Shown: one piece after another, positions 12,001 to 22,595 of the stretch
Layout of the letters: the number at the start of each line of letters is the position of its first letter
Position numbering within the stretch: position 1 is the stretch's first letter
DNA from: Chlorokybus atmophyticus
Taxonomy: Eukaryota > Streptophyta > Chlorokybophyceae > Chlorokybales > Chlorokybaceae
Length of the DNA: 64,000 nt
Direction of reading: 5' to 3'
Assembly: GCA_009103225.1 (NCBI GenBank)
Contig: RHPI01001043.1
Span: 63,978-127,977, forward strand
Notes under the pieces: model-generated
Told to the model about the DNA's origin: nothing
The model's input: the letters and a program-made list of their open reading frames with translations, nothing else
Database searches by the model: none
Translations under genes and position numbers: made by a program

Positions 12001-14471
12001 ATCTGTGTGCGTGTATAGCATCTCTCTCGTTGACACCAACACACTTAACTCTCCTGCAGGCGAACATCATCACTGATCGCGATCTCACGGAGCAGATATC
12101 CACAATGGTGTCCATCACCCAGGCCAGTCTCCCCGACGGGGTGGAGATAGCCACCCTCATCAACAACATCAATGGAGGCCGATACCCCGTGTCTTTCATC
12201 GTGTACACGCCAGGCGTATACACACTCTCCATCAACGGGACCGAGACGGATATCGTTGTCTCACCTGCAGAAGCCACAACTGCTCTGAGTGCTGGAGCGC
12301 TGCCGAAATCGCTCGCACGGTCCGGACACGCTGCTGTGGCTTATAACAGGGATGTGTTTATCTTCGGTGGTGCGGATATTACCACGGGGGCGAAGCTGAA
12401 CGATACGTGGGTGTTGCGTGATGCTGATATCGAGCCCTCGAGCACACTCAACTATGTTATCCACCTCGCAGTGAAGCCCAGCGCTGCCTTTGATATCGAC
12501 ACCACCTTCCGTATCGCTGTCCCGACAGATTATCTGCTGGAGGCAGGGCAGATATCACCCTCATGCACGGATGTCGCCTTCAGGCTTGAGGGAGGACCCG
12601 TACTCGCATACTATGTGGACATGTGGACTTGTGGCACGCAAGAGACAGTCTTCTGGGTCCGCGTCCCCGCCACCGCTACCACCATCTCAGGCGATATCTT
12701 CACTCTGGAGATGTATTTCGGTAACCCCATGGCCGCTATCAGCATTCAGCTGCCTGAGTCTGTCTTCGATTTCTATGAAGGATTCGAGGGTGGAATCGAC
12801 ATCGGAAATTTCCGGCCCGCTATTGGCTGCGGGCTTACTGATGCATCAGCAGATGGGTTTATTATCGCTGAGGAGCTGTCGTATGCGGGTGATAAGAGTC
12901 TGTATGTCAGATTCGGCACCGCTGGTGCGATTGAGGCCGATATCGACCCCACGGACAGCTTCATCCTGCGTGCGAGCTTCTATGACTCCGATAGCGAGAG
13001 CGCGGCTCATTATATCAGTCCCAATTTCGATATCTGCACCGAGAGCGCCGATAGCGAGCGTCTTCTCCTGCCCGGTGATGCAGATATCGACAACACCCAA
13101 CATAAGAGCACTGCACTCGGCGTGTACACGCTCTCGACAAAGAGCAAGTATGCACTCGCATCGCCGTGGGAGTCTGTGCCAGCGAGCCGACACGCTGGCT
13201 GGCGTCACTTTGAAATCCGCAGCAATGTCACCGGCACAAGCGCGTACATCGCTGGCGAGCTCGTCTGGTTTGATATGGCTCCCATTAACATTGATAAGGT
13301 GTTCATCAGTGCCGGCATCGCTGGTTTCAACGACCAACTTGGAGCGCCCAACATGCTCCCTGCACACGCCTTCTGGGACGAGATATCCGTTGTCAAGGTA
13401 CGTGTGTGTACGTGTGTGTGACTACTGCGTGCGCGTATGCGTGTGAGTGCGCGTGCTCGTATACACATGTGCGCATGCTCACACTCACACGCACACGCAC
13501 ATGCGCATGTGCCAGTTGATGTGCATGTGGGTATCTGTGTGTGTGCGCACACCTCGCAATCATCCAGCGCTCATACATGCCTGCACTGTGCATAACAGCT
13601 GCTGAACTCTGCATCCCTGCAGGTACACGCAGCCGCAGTTGATATTGAGATCACAGCAGACTCACCCCAACGTGCTGACTTCGCACACGAGCGAACGTGG
13701 GAACAGTTGGACATCACAACCACGCAGCAAATCCCACCCGGGCGTGATGGCCACACCGCTGTCATGTACAACGACGCAATGTACATCTTCGGTGGTGAGG
13801 GCGACAACACTGTCGTGTTCAACGACGTGTGGGAGTTCAACCTCACGACGCTCGCGTGGAGAAACATCAGCACACAAGAGGGTGAGAACACTCTCACCCC
13901 GAGCGCGCGATATCAACACGCAGCTGCTGTCAGCTCCGATGGCGTGATTTATATCTTCGGCGGGCGCAATGATACAGACTTGTTTGAGGATGTGTGGGCT
14001 TTCGATATCGCTGCCAGCACGTGGATTGAGGTCGAGAGGGTTGAAATCGGCATTCGCTACGGCCACACAGCAGTTGTATCTGAAGATGTTGTTTATATCT
14101 ACGGTGGGTACACCGATGACGGCGTATCCGACAGCTTCGTCGCTTTCGATATCGCCACAGGCGACTTGATATCGCTGCCGGGCTTCCAGCCAGCTTCTTC
14201 ACATTACACTGGGCGATATCGACACGCTTCAGCTGCACAAAGCGGCTTCGTGTATATCTTTGGTGGCTCTGATACTGACTCAGCAACAGAGTACACAGAC
14301 ATGTGGCAGTTTGACATCGGCTCCAAGGCATGGACTCTTGTTGAACAATTCACCGGTGATATCGCTCCTGGAGCTGCGGGCTTTGCGATATCGAGCAGGG
14401 TGTGCTGGCAAGGCGGCCGGATATCGGACACCCTCTGTTATCCTGTGCCATACGCCAGCCATCAAGGTTGA
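35..14471 (+). CDS. Giant multidomain extracellular-type protein (LamG/TIG/filamin/DUF2341/kelch), 5'-truncated
   Basis: Twenty-three exons: 35-401, 482-612, 697-1264, 1353-1533, 1605-1723, 1939-2310, 2430-2525, 2709-2877, 2970-3057, 3219-3450, 3612-3744, 3964-4595, 4707-5095, 5393-5948, 6124-6615, 6843-7658, 7743-7916, 8174-9833, 9933-10178, 10308-10886, 11094-11857, 12060-13397, 13623-14471. All junctions are GT-AG and phases agree throughout, giving about 3,650 residues; the start lies upstream. Order of modules: Cys-rich N-terminal part with a Ca-binding-like DRDGDGQPD loop (about 1145); LamG-like domains near 2430-3450, 4890-5640, 6330-7090, 7530-8420, 8430-8960 and 9940-10740, each with a W-x-H-x-A strand and an IDE/VDEV-x-Y/F ending; TIG-like segments near 4230 and 5760; filamin-like repeats near 9300, 9560 and 11650; kelch blade 12300-12420; DUF2341 12440-12770; LamG-like 12780-13397; four kelch blades 13700-14400. 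No C-terminal membrane anchor is seen. Architecture suggests a secreted adhesion or matrix protein; the role is unknown. The last 30 residues match no kelch pattern, so the 3' end is less sure. Confidence 0.86.
2568..2662. repeat. Alternating purine-pyrimidine tract in intron 7
   Basis: A TG/CA/CG tract that holds TG-rich then CA-rich halves, so the intron RNA could fold on itself. Similar tracts sit in most introns of this gene. Confidence 0.8.
3964..4070 (+). repeat. Proline-rich (SPPPP-type) segment 1 with GGRRRLL
   Basis: Exon 12 opens directly with a run of S/H/T-PPPP units, like hydroxyproline-rich glycoprotein spacers, followed by DTGGRRRLLQ. It interrupts an otherwise ordinary folded region (LWARFNNPCQEGKI before, VIDHVTDKAGYTAGVY after). 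The intron ends immediately upstream of the repeat. In green algae such runs are normally hydroxylated and O-glycosylated in the secretory pathway; that is family knowledge, not visible here. Confidence 0.85.
6640..6832. repeat. Long CA/CG alternating tract in intron 15
   Basis: Nearly 190 bp of CA-rich sequence with CGCG blocks fills the intron between exons 6124-6615 and 6843-7658. Long open frames read through it are microsatellite translations, not genes. Confidence 0.8.
7921..8150. repeat. Long TG/CG alternating tract in intron 17
   Basis: About 230 bp dominated by TG and CG steps on the coding strand, filling the intron between exons 7743-7916 and 8174-9833. Confidence 0.8.
10056..10365 (+). 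repeat. Proline-rich (SPPPP-type) segment 2 with GGRRRLL
   Basis: About 40 residues of SPPPP-type repeat sit inside a LamG-like domain, after the strand LTMSAWVNPQG. The repeat is cut by an intron (10179-10307) and continues as SPPPPEAGGRRRLLA before the LamG domain resumes. The same GGRRRLL block follows the other proline-rich insert at about 4050, and a related ALRRRLLG block occurs alone at about 11515. Confidence 0.85.
13398..13530. repeat. TG/CA/CG alternating tract in intron 22
   Basis: Microsatellite-like alternating sequence that starts at the splice donor and switches from TG-rich to CA-rich, in the intron before the kelch exon. Confidence 0.75.
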
Positions 14472-14864
14472 TATCAACATTGTCGTCTTCTCAAACAAGC
14501 AACCATAGAGCAGACTGCAGTGGGAAAACGCTCACTCTCATGACTTCGTCACATTGACAAGTTTGCCTGCGGTCAGTTAGGTTGTCTGTGCATTCAGTAG
14601 CATTGTGGTTTGTGTACTTATTCAATTGCTCAATACACACAATAACGCGTTGTCTTGCCAACATAACTGTCTCCTTGCATCTCTGCTGTAAGCGCACATC
14701 AACATTAACCTGCTTTTCAATACCCAAGCTGCCGTATAGCATAATACAAGCAGCTAATAGAAAACATACAAGTGAAAACTAGCTTATAGTGGTAACATGC
14801 ATAAATCAACAAAACTGTTTGGGAGGCAGGCGAGCAAATGTATACATAAGTGATGTGCACTACA
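14472..14864. other. Convergent intergenic spacer
   Basis: The giant gene (+) and ispF (-) end towards each other here. The spacer should hold both 3' UTRs. No clear gene, RNA or strong repeat was seen; a GATATC directly follows the stop codon of the giant gene. Confidence 0.7.
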
Positions 14865-16830
14865 TTATGTTTTCATAAGCAGCACAACGGTGTGGCACGC
14901 CACGCTGCGGTTTTCCCCGAGGCTGTCGACGTTTTCATGCGTCTTGGCTTTGAGGTTGACAACGGAGGCGGGGACGCCCAACAACTCGCATATGTTCTTG
15001 ATGATGACCGGCTTGTGGGGACTCAACTTGGGCCGTTGTAGTATGATTGTGGCGTCGAGGTTGCCTATTGCATAACCCGCCTCGGTCATGCGCCTCACCT
15101 GAGCACACAGATGGTTTAATAAATGTGGGTATGTGTGAAGATTGCGAGTGTGTGCGTGTGCATGTGCGTGTGCATGCGTGTGTGTGTATGAGTGTGTATT
15201 GTGTTCTTACTGCTTCTTTCATGAAGACAGAGCTGGCGGCGCCTTTCCATTTGGGGTCGTTATCGGGGAAAAGCTGGCCAATATCGGGCAGGCCGAGCGC
15301 GCCGAGCAGCGCGTCCACAATACAGTGCATCAACACATCACCTGCGTGAACACAAACACCGACATGAGATAATCAACATGAGAGTAGGATTTCTGCAAGC
15401 GCAAACTGATACTCACCATCTGAGTGGGCGTCGCAGCCGCGATCATGTGGTATGTCTACGCCGCCGATAATCAGCTTCCGCCCTGGCTCCAGCCTGCAGC
15501 GCGAAAGGCATTGGGCTTGCATCCACAAAACGCATAGACACACCCGTGTTTGTGCGTGTGCGTGCGGTACAAATGCGGCGGTGAAGATGAACAGCTGTAT
15601 ACGCATGCATGCTCGGGGTGGTCTGCATGTGGTTGGCATGTACCCACACAAGCCATGTACATCTACTCAGCTTGTGCACGTGGCATCATGGGTACTAAGG
15701 GCAGAAAGATGTCTCTAGGTGCAAGAATGAGGGTATGCGCCTCCCACATTGTAAACAGGCGTACCATGCATGCATACGCAGCTGTACAGCCCCGCATCTA
15801 TCCACATTACGTGCAGTCATTTTCCGTCACACACACACACATGCATACACACACACGCGCAAGACGCTTTCATGCACACAACCGCAGTTGCAGATGGCAA
15901 GTTCGCCACTGACCAGCGGATGAAACATAACACATGACAGCGCGCACACCTGTGGAGGTCGAAGCCGTGGCCGACGCGGAAAGGCAACACCGGCGTGGAT
16001 GACGACGAAGAAGGCGATAGCGAAGGAGCGGTCTCGGTTGCCGCGGCCTCCGCCAAGACGGGAGACACTACTCTGTGTTGTTGCTGTCGTTGTGGTGTCC
16101 GCTGTCCCCACTGCATGCACCAAAAGGCTTTTTGAAACAACTTGTGATTCGTGCTCAGCACATTGCTTGCACAAGTGCTGCTTGAGGCTGACTATCAAGG
16201 CAAACGGGTGTGCCTTCAGCTTTCAAAACTGCACAAAGTGCAGTTAAAAGCAGCATCTCTGTGTCACGCACTTATTGATTGGGGTAATACGCGATTCATG
16301 GATGGAACACATGCACGCGTTTACTCGTCAACAAGGCATTGACTGCTTGTATGCATGCTTCAACAAGCGAACGCATGCACAACCGAATGGCTGAACGCAT
16401 GTGTACACCTGGATGACTGTACTTAGGACAGAAGTCCGACTGTCCGACTAAATGCATGCACAAGGAAATGAAGTTAGTGACTGACCAGGCGCAGACTCCC
16501 TCTCTTGCAGCACAATGGGCTGCTGCTACTAACAGAACACCATGTTTGTGACTGGAAACTTGATGACGTAAACCAACCCTGGCTGCGCACTGCCACCCCA
16601 AAGCGAATGCGTGCGAACAAACGCTTACACAAATGCAATGAACAACCTATTGCTTGCAGCTGCATTACCTGCAGGGAAAGGCCTCTTCTCCTGGCAGCAG
16701 GGGAGAGCGCTGCGCGGGTCAGCGGCGGCGAGCTTGCGGAGGAGGAGGAGGAGGAGGCCCTTGCGCTTGTGGTCAACGGGCTGATTGTCGTCACAGGCGA
16801 CCACACCGACGCCGCCATCGCCGCCATCAT
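14865..16830 (-). CDS. ispF: 2-C-methyl-D-erythritol 2,4-cyclodiphosphate synthase, plastid
   Basis: Converts CDP-ME 2-phosphate to MEcPP with release of CMP, the fifth step of the plastid MEP isoprenoid pathway. Five exons: 16830-16669, 16110-15950, 15493-15417, 15341-15211, 15098-14865; 254 residues. Residues 1 to about 95 are a Ser/Ala/Thr-rich transit peptide. The catalytic domain begins at VGHGFDLHR, where D105 and H107 are metal ligands, with H139 in [14 protein letters not shown] as the third. The [19 protein letters not shown] loop, [11 protein letters not shown] and the C-terminal [12 protein letters not shown] block are all intact, as expected for an active trimeric enzyme. An in-frame ATG 60 bp upstream is possible; I chose the one starting the Ala/Ser-rich transit sequence. 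The start is only 68 bp from the divergent lumen-protein gene. Confidence 0.95.
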
Positions 16831-16898
16831 CGCCGTCCAGCCCAAGCCCCAAACCCTACACCAGGCCGTGGCTTGTGCACAACCTAGCACTTTCCTTC
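16831..16898. promoter_or_regulatory. Compact bidirectional promoter region with telo-box
   Basis: The 68 bp between the ispF start codon (-) and the lumen-protein start codon (+) must carry or overlap control elements for both, unless 5' UTRs begin inside the opposite gene. It holds AAACCCTA at 16851-16858, identical to the plant telo-box. No TATA-like element is obvious. That it works as a shared promoter is inference. Confidence 0.45.
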
Positions 16899-19618
16899 AT
16901 GGCGGCGACGGCGGCGGCGGTGCCGGTGTTGGCGTGGTCCTTGTCGTCTTCCACATCCTCATCCTCGTCATCCTTCTTGGCGCCGCCGGGTCGCAGACAG
17001 AGGCGGGAGCAGCGAGGGAGCCACGTGGCTCGCTGGGAGCCGAGCATAACAGCTTGCTCTTCCTCTAACCAAGTAACTGATCAAGAAATAGGTTGATGTG
17101 CATGCATGGCAATGCAACGCTATGCCCATCCCATGCTTGCCTATAGCTGTAATATTACGTTATACATGCGTTCACACTCACTCCATGAACAATGCGTCTT
17201 CAGAGGCTTTTTGGAAAGGCATGCTTGCCCAGTACTGGTAGTGGCTATGCACACTGCCTTTCAGCGGTTGTGTTTGTCCTGCTCTTGTTTTAGGCATTCG
17301 CGGTCAGCATAGTGCTTACAAGATAACAACAACAGCAAAAACACAATTAGAGCAATGGTCATACGTTCACTCGGTGGTGACAGCGTGGCATGTGATCGGC
17401 CAGTACCACTGTAATCAGCTTATGTACCACTACTGCACTGGTCGTTTCGTCGTCCAGCTTGTTAGCAATACATGCTTGTCTCGTGGGGTGTAAGCGTGTC
17501 ACAAGCAACAAGTTGAACAATGCGTGTTGACCAGGACAGAATAGCAGTCACAAAGCCCCAACAGCTGAGTCGAAATCCGCCGCGCCCGAGTGCGATATCG
17601 GTCGGAGGCATGCGATCGCTGCAGCTGCTGCGTTAGCGATATCAGTCTCGACTTCAACATCAGCACCCCCGCCCGCTTCTGCTGCGGCTGCAATCGGAGA
17701 TGGACGCAGCGTGCTGCAGCGTGTGTTTGGCATGGGGGCGTCCGATCTGTACTACCCAGAGTGAGTGCACAAGCGTGTTGCAACGTAATGTGCAATGTTT
17801 CATTGTGGGCATACACATGTTTCTGTAGTCATACAGCAGTGCAATTTAGTATACTACATCCACACGTGCACGCAGGCACCCACGCACAGTCATAGTGTGT
17901 TCACAGGCACACATGCGTGCATACACAAGCACAACTAAGTAGTTAAGCTATATGCGCGCATGCACCCACGCACAGGCATAGTGTAGCTTCGCGAGCGCAC
18001 ATGCGTGGGCATGCGTGTGTGCATATACACGCTTTGCCTGTGTGCATGCGTGTGCCCGCACATGCGCACGCAGATGTGCGCATGTGCCTGCATGCGCATG
18101 ATAGTCCACGTATGCTGTACACCGTGCTGATGTGTACACTATGCGTACCATTCGCTACACGTGAATACGCTGTCCATGGCACCATATGACTATTGATATT
18201 GTGCGTCATATGTGTTGCTTATGGCACGGTTGTACCCATACTCGCACGTCATCCGCTCTTTGTTGACAGGTTCTTCAATGGTACGTGGGAGTGCGTGTCG
18301 ACGCTGGTTACAATAGAAACACCACAGGGAGAAGACAAGATGGACGCGAACAGCCTCGCACGAGCTCGTCGCCAATTGAACACTTCGGTATAGAAACAGT
18401 ACCAACTCAACAGCATTGCAGCTTGTTTGTTGAATTGTTGTTCCAAATGCAATACCGTGTCAGGTCAAGTATATGACACGGTTCTTCCCACGTGAAGGGC
18501 ACATCATTGCCGACAGAGAAAGCACATCTGTGGTGAGTTGGTGTGTGTTTGTGTTGTGGACTGCATCTTGGTCCAGTGTTGGTATTTGCGGTTCTTTTGC
18601 AAGTCCGCAAACACAACACCACTATTGCACATGCGCATAAGCATAATATCATCACTTTTCTGCAATGTGCCTTCTCAGAACTTTCACTTAAGTTGCTATA
18701 TACAGTTCTCATCTGTTTTCCCCGGGTCTTTAACACCTGATGGTGACGATCATATCTTGCATTGTGTCGACCATCAAGTTGTAGCACAGTGCTTTGGTAG
18801 AGGATGGTTACTTTATCTCTGCTTGATGCACAGAGCTTGACGGAGGCGACGGTCGGCAAAGGCATTGTAACAGCGTCGGAGTGGAACCCTGCGAAGCCCA
18901 ACAGAGTGGTGCTGCGTCTCAAAGGCGGCTTCAAGGTGAGTGCGTGTCAGTACACAGACACACAACACATCTGCACGCACATGCGCGCACACACCTACGC
19001 ATGCACATGCGTGCGTGCTCGCGTGTCTGACAACAGCATTGGTATTCGGTTACAAGCTTTGTATGCATGTGCAGCATGATGCATGCTTAATGTGCCATCA
19101 CTGTAGGTGGAGTCCTTAGTGACAAGGCGTTCCATTGTGGAGGTCGGGCCGGGGCGGTTGGACACCTCAGAGTTCTCTAAGCAAGTCATTGACAACGGTC
19201 AAGCGGTGGATGGGCCGCCTACAGTGAAGGTTGGAAAAGCCTGCTGGTTGGTCAATTGTTGCATTGTGGTTGCATGACATGGAAAAACATTCCAAGAAAC
19301 TCGTGGTTTGCACAGGCCAGCCAGAACTACACAAAATACAAGTGGGATCCTAGAGACCAAGCTAACGTGCAAGACGTAGAGGTAAATAAAGAGTTATTGC
19401 ATTTTGTTGTTTGTAAGCTGTATCTTCAACAACCACCACAGTTTGGCACACAAAACGGATTGTTGCATGCACAGGCTATTCAGCGCATAGCGATGTTTCC
19501 CGTGCCAGTGGGCGATCAGCGCGAGAGCGATGATATCATGGAGGCGATGAGTTCTGCTAACAAGCCCATCACGGTGTACAGATACTACGTGCGCTTCCAT
19601 AAGATTTCAGACAGTTGA
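16899..19618 (+). CDS. Thylakoid-lumen protein with twin-arginine signal (DUF6816-like)
   Basis: Eight exons: 16899-17091, 17535-17760, 18270-18387, 18464-18532, 18834-18935, 19107-19229, 19316-19381, 19475-19618; 346 residues. Residues 1-80 form a Ser/Arg-rich stromal transit peptide. Then comes GRRHAIAAAAALAIS (R88-R89, hydrophobic core) ending in PPPASAAAA, a typical thylakoid Tat signal with an AxA-type cleavage site near residue 113. The mature part has FFNGTWECVSTLVTIETP, KGIVTASEWNPAKPNRVVLRL, NYTKYKWDPRD and a final TVYRYYVRFHKI, recalling the DUF6816 family of cyanobacterial and plastid proteins of unknown biochemical role. The targeting is well supported; the family name is from recollection and less certain. 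It shares an upstream region with ispF. Confidence 0.75.
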
Positions 19619-21230
19619 CAAGCACTCGCGTGCATGCTTGCGGGAAATGCGTGTTGGGTTGCACATGGATGTGGCGTAAGTTAACAGCAGGATATTCTTT
19701 GCAAGGTTCGGACTTGAGGGTTGCCCCCTTGCCATGGGTATGAAAAGCGTAGTGTTTATGATGTAGTCTCTCTATCGACATTGTACACAATCAGCACGAC
19801 ACAGTTGCCCATTTATAGAACATGTCCATGGACCAACCAGTTGTGATAGAGACATCTATCATATGTGTTGGTTAAGATGGGCGGAATAACTCATTTTGGG
19901 ACGGAACCACTGATTCCGTTTGTGTTTCCGTAGTGGCTATAGAAGCAAGTATGGACACTGCACTGTATCTCTCGCTATCTACTTAAAGGAAAAGAGAGAA
20001 AACGTTCACACAGTGGCCGGATTGTACCAAGCTGCGCCCTCTAGCACGCACTAATGACACACTGCACTAGGCAATGGCGTAAACACCACATGTTTTCCGG
20101 CTTGGAGGGGACCTGCCAATGTTGTGTGTGGGTTGTTCCTGCCCACATGCTTGCCTCACACTGGGATAGGTAGCGAAGTATTTGCAAGGCACACAACAAA
20201 GGGCGGCAGGACCCTACTGCAGGGCCCTAAAACCCTTAATCAGAAGTTAGCAAGGCATGATGTGCTCCAACATTATGATCAAATTGGTGCATGCAAGCAG
20301 CCTGCATTGGGATGCAACGCTAAATTATATGATCAGTGGACAACACATCAGCGGTACTTGTAACGTGCATACGGTTCCTCTTTGCATCTTGTGTACAAAC
20401 GACCGCCTAGCTATAGCCACGTGTGGTAAGTTACCATACATGTTTACGCAACTTTTGTGTGACTTAAGTTGTTGTTGCTAGCTTGACACCATGGCATGTG
20501 GTGCATACACGCAATCCTTGGCTTTATACATTCCCTCTTGGATCTTTTGTATACATGTATACATATGCTAGCACATGTGGCATGCACGCACGCACGCACG
20601 CAATGATTAAAATCAAGCTAGAGAGTGCGAGACACATGTGTCAGCAAGGAGAGAGTGAGAGAGAATAATGCACTCAGTGCGTGTGGCATACGCATAAACA
20701 TGCGTGAACACACTCATGCATAACATTTTATACAAGCACGTCGCATACAGTATGCTATTGCACGTACCTGTGTGCGCGCGCGCATCAATCAACAACAACG
20801 TATACAATGTCTGCGACATGCACGATTGTGCATACATACATACCATTAATCTTGTTACATTGGAGTGAAGTATATTGTGCAAACAACTAGCTAACATTAA
20901 CATTGTAGTAGTATCATTACGTAACCATTAATATCAATCTTGAATGCGAGAGAATGGCAGCGAATGGCGCTATGCTGTTATCCTCTCCAGACCATGCTGT
21001 AATAAACATGCATGCAACCATAACTAATCTCAAGATCGATATAGCAATGTAGTACTGTTTATGAATCTGTCAGCATTTTGCTATCGTAATAATGTACAAG
21101 TAAGGTATTTGCTTGAACAAATATATAAAGCTGTAGAGTGACGCCTAGCAAAAGCCCTTACTCTCCCATTTGCATCAAATGCAATCTGATGGACCTATCG
21201 CTCTTGTAAGAATAATGTGTGGGTGGGGGG
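19619..21230. other. Intergenic region without recognisable gene
   Basis: About 1.6 kb downstream of the lumen-protein gene. It is AT-richer than the coding regions, with short CA/TG tracts near 20580 and 20770. No conserved frame, tRNA or rRNA was recognised. Confidence 0.6.
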
Positions 21231-21769
21231 NNNNNNNNNNNNNNNNNNNNNNNNNNNNNNNNNNNNNNNNNNNNNNNNNNNNNNNNNNNNNNNNNNNNNN
21301 NNNNNNNNNNNNNNNNNNNNNNNNNNNNNNNNNNNNNNNNNNNNNNNNNNNNNNNNNNNNNNNNNNNNNNNNNNNNNNNNNNNNNNNNNNNNNNNNNNNN
21401 NNNNNNNNNNNNNNNNNNNNNNNNNNNNNNNNNNNNNNNNNNNNNNNNNNNNNNNNNNNNNNNNNNNNNNNNNNNNNNNNNNNNNNNNNNNNNNNNNNNN
21501 NNNNNNNNNNNNNNNNNNNNNNNNNNNNNNNNNNNNNNNNNNNNNNNNNNNNNNNNNNNNNNNNNNNNNNNNNNNNNNNNNNNNNNNNNNNNNNNNNNNN
21601 NNNNNNNNNNNNNNNNNNNNNNNNNNNNNNNNNNNNNNNNNNNNNNNNNNNNNNNNNNNNNNNNNNNNNNNNNNNNNNNNNNNNNNNNNNNNNNNNNNNN
21701 NNNNNNNNNNNNNNNNNNNNNNNNNNNNNNNNNNNNNNNNNNNNNNNNNNNNNNNNNNNCCCCCCCCCC
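21231..21769. other. Assembly gap (N run)
   Basis: 539 undetermined bases. The left flank ends in a G run and the right flank begins with a C run, so the break is probably at a homopolymer or G-rich structure. Confidence 0.99.
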
Positions 21770-22595
21770 GCCTTTGGAGACCCTCTGCCTTTGTATTTGA
21801 TGGAAATGTGTTGTTAAAAACTTAATGCTTCTTTGATAGGGCGGTTGGGAGGGTTTGTTTCAAAGGGGTGGCTGTGTACGAGTATATACGGCAGACAGTT
21901 TCAATCTGCACTGTGTTGCATACAGCGATTGCTGTTCTTCAGACGCGCATTTCAACCTGAGCAAACGTGTTGTCGAGGCAGGTGGTTTGTGAAGCGTCTT
22001 GACAGCTTGCACAGCGCATCCCGGTACAATCTGGGTACGATCTCATGGCCGGGCAACGTGCTGGTACGAACCCATGGCCCCGAAACCTCGACCTGTCAGC
22101 GCTGACATACCGGGTGTACGTTGCTCAGTCGGAGTGGCTGCGCACGCCATTGATAGGCCTGCACACTGCACTGTGACGCTTCCACGAAGCTACCCTGCAT
22201 TAACGGCATCCTTGCCGCAGTGGTGCGTTTCGTGCGATAGCGACAAGATCGATATAGAATAGTACCGCCGCGCATAGCACGCGCCAAAGAGCAGCCTGGT
22301 GCAGATAACGCACGCCCCACGCGTTCTTGGGCGACCGGTACTTAGTGAAGATTCTGTACGCAAGCAGTATAGTGTAGCAGAGGTAGCGCAGGCTGGACTC
22401 GCGCTACATCTCGGTTGTGGATACATGGGATGCTGGTTGGCTGTCTGTTGGCACACCCATGCATGCTAGACTACCCCAGGTAGTATCATGTCATCAGTTG
22501 TTGTCACTGTACTTAATGTAGAGAACTCCTGATCGTATTGGGCTGCACCTCCTTGCTGTGAGAGTTCGTTGTGCGTTTGCTGAGTGCGAGCTGTC
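21770..22595. other. Upstream region of the PNGase A-like gene
   Basis: No gene recognised. It should contain the promoter and 5' UTR of the following gene; no clear TATA box or other motif stands out. Confidence 0.5.
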
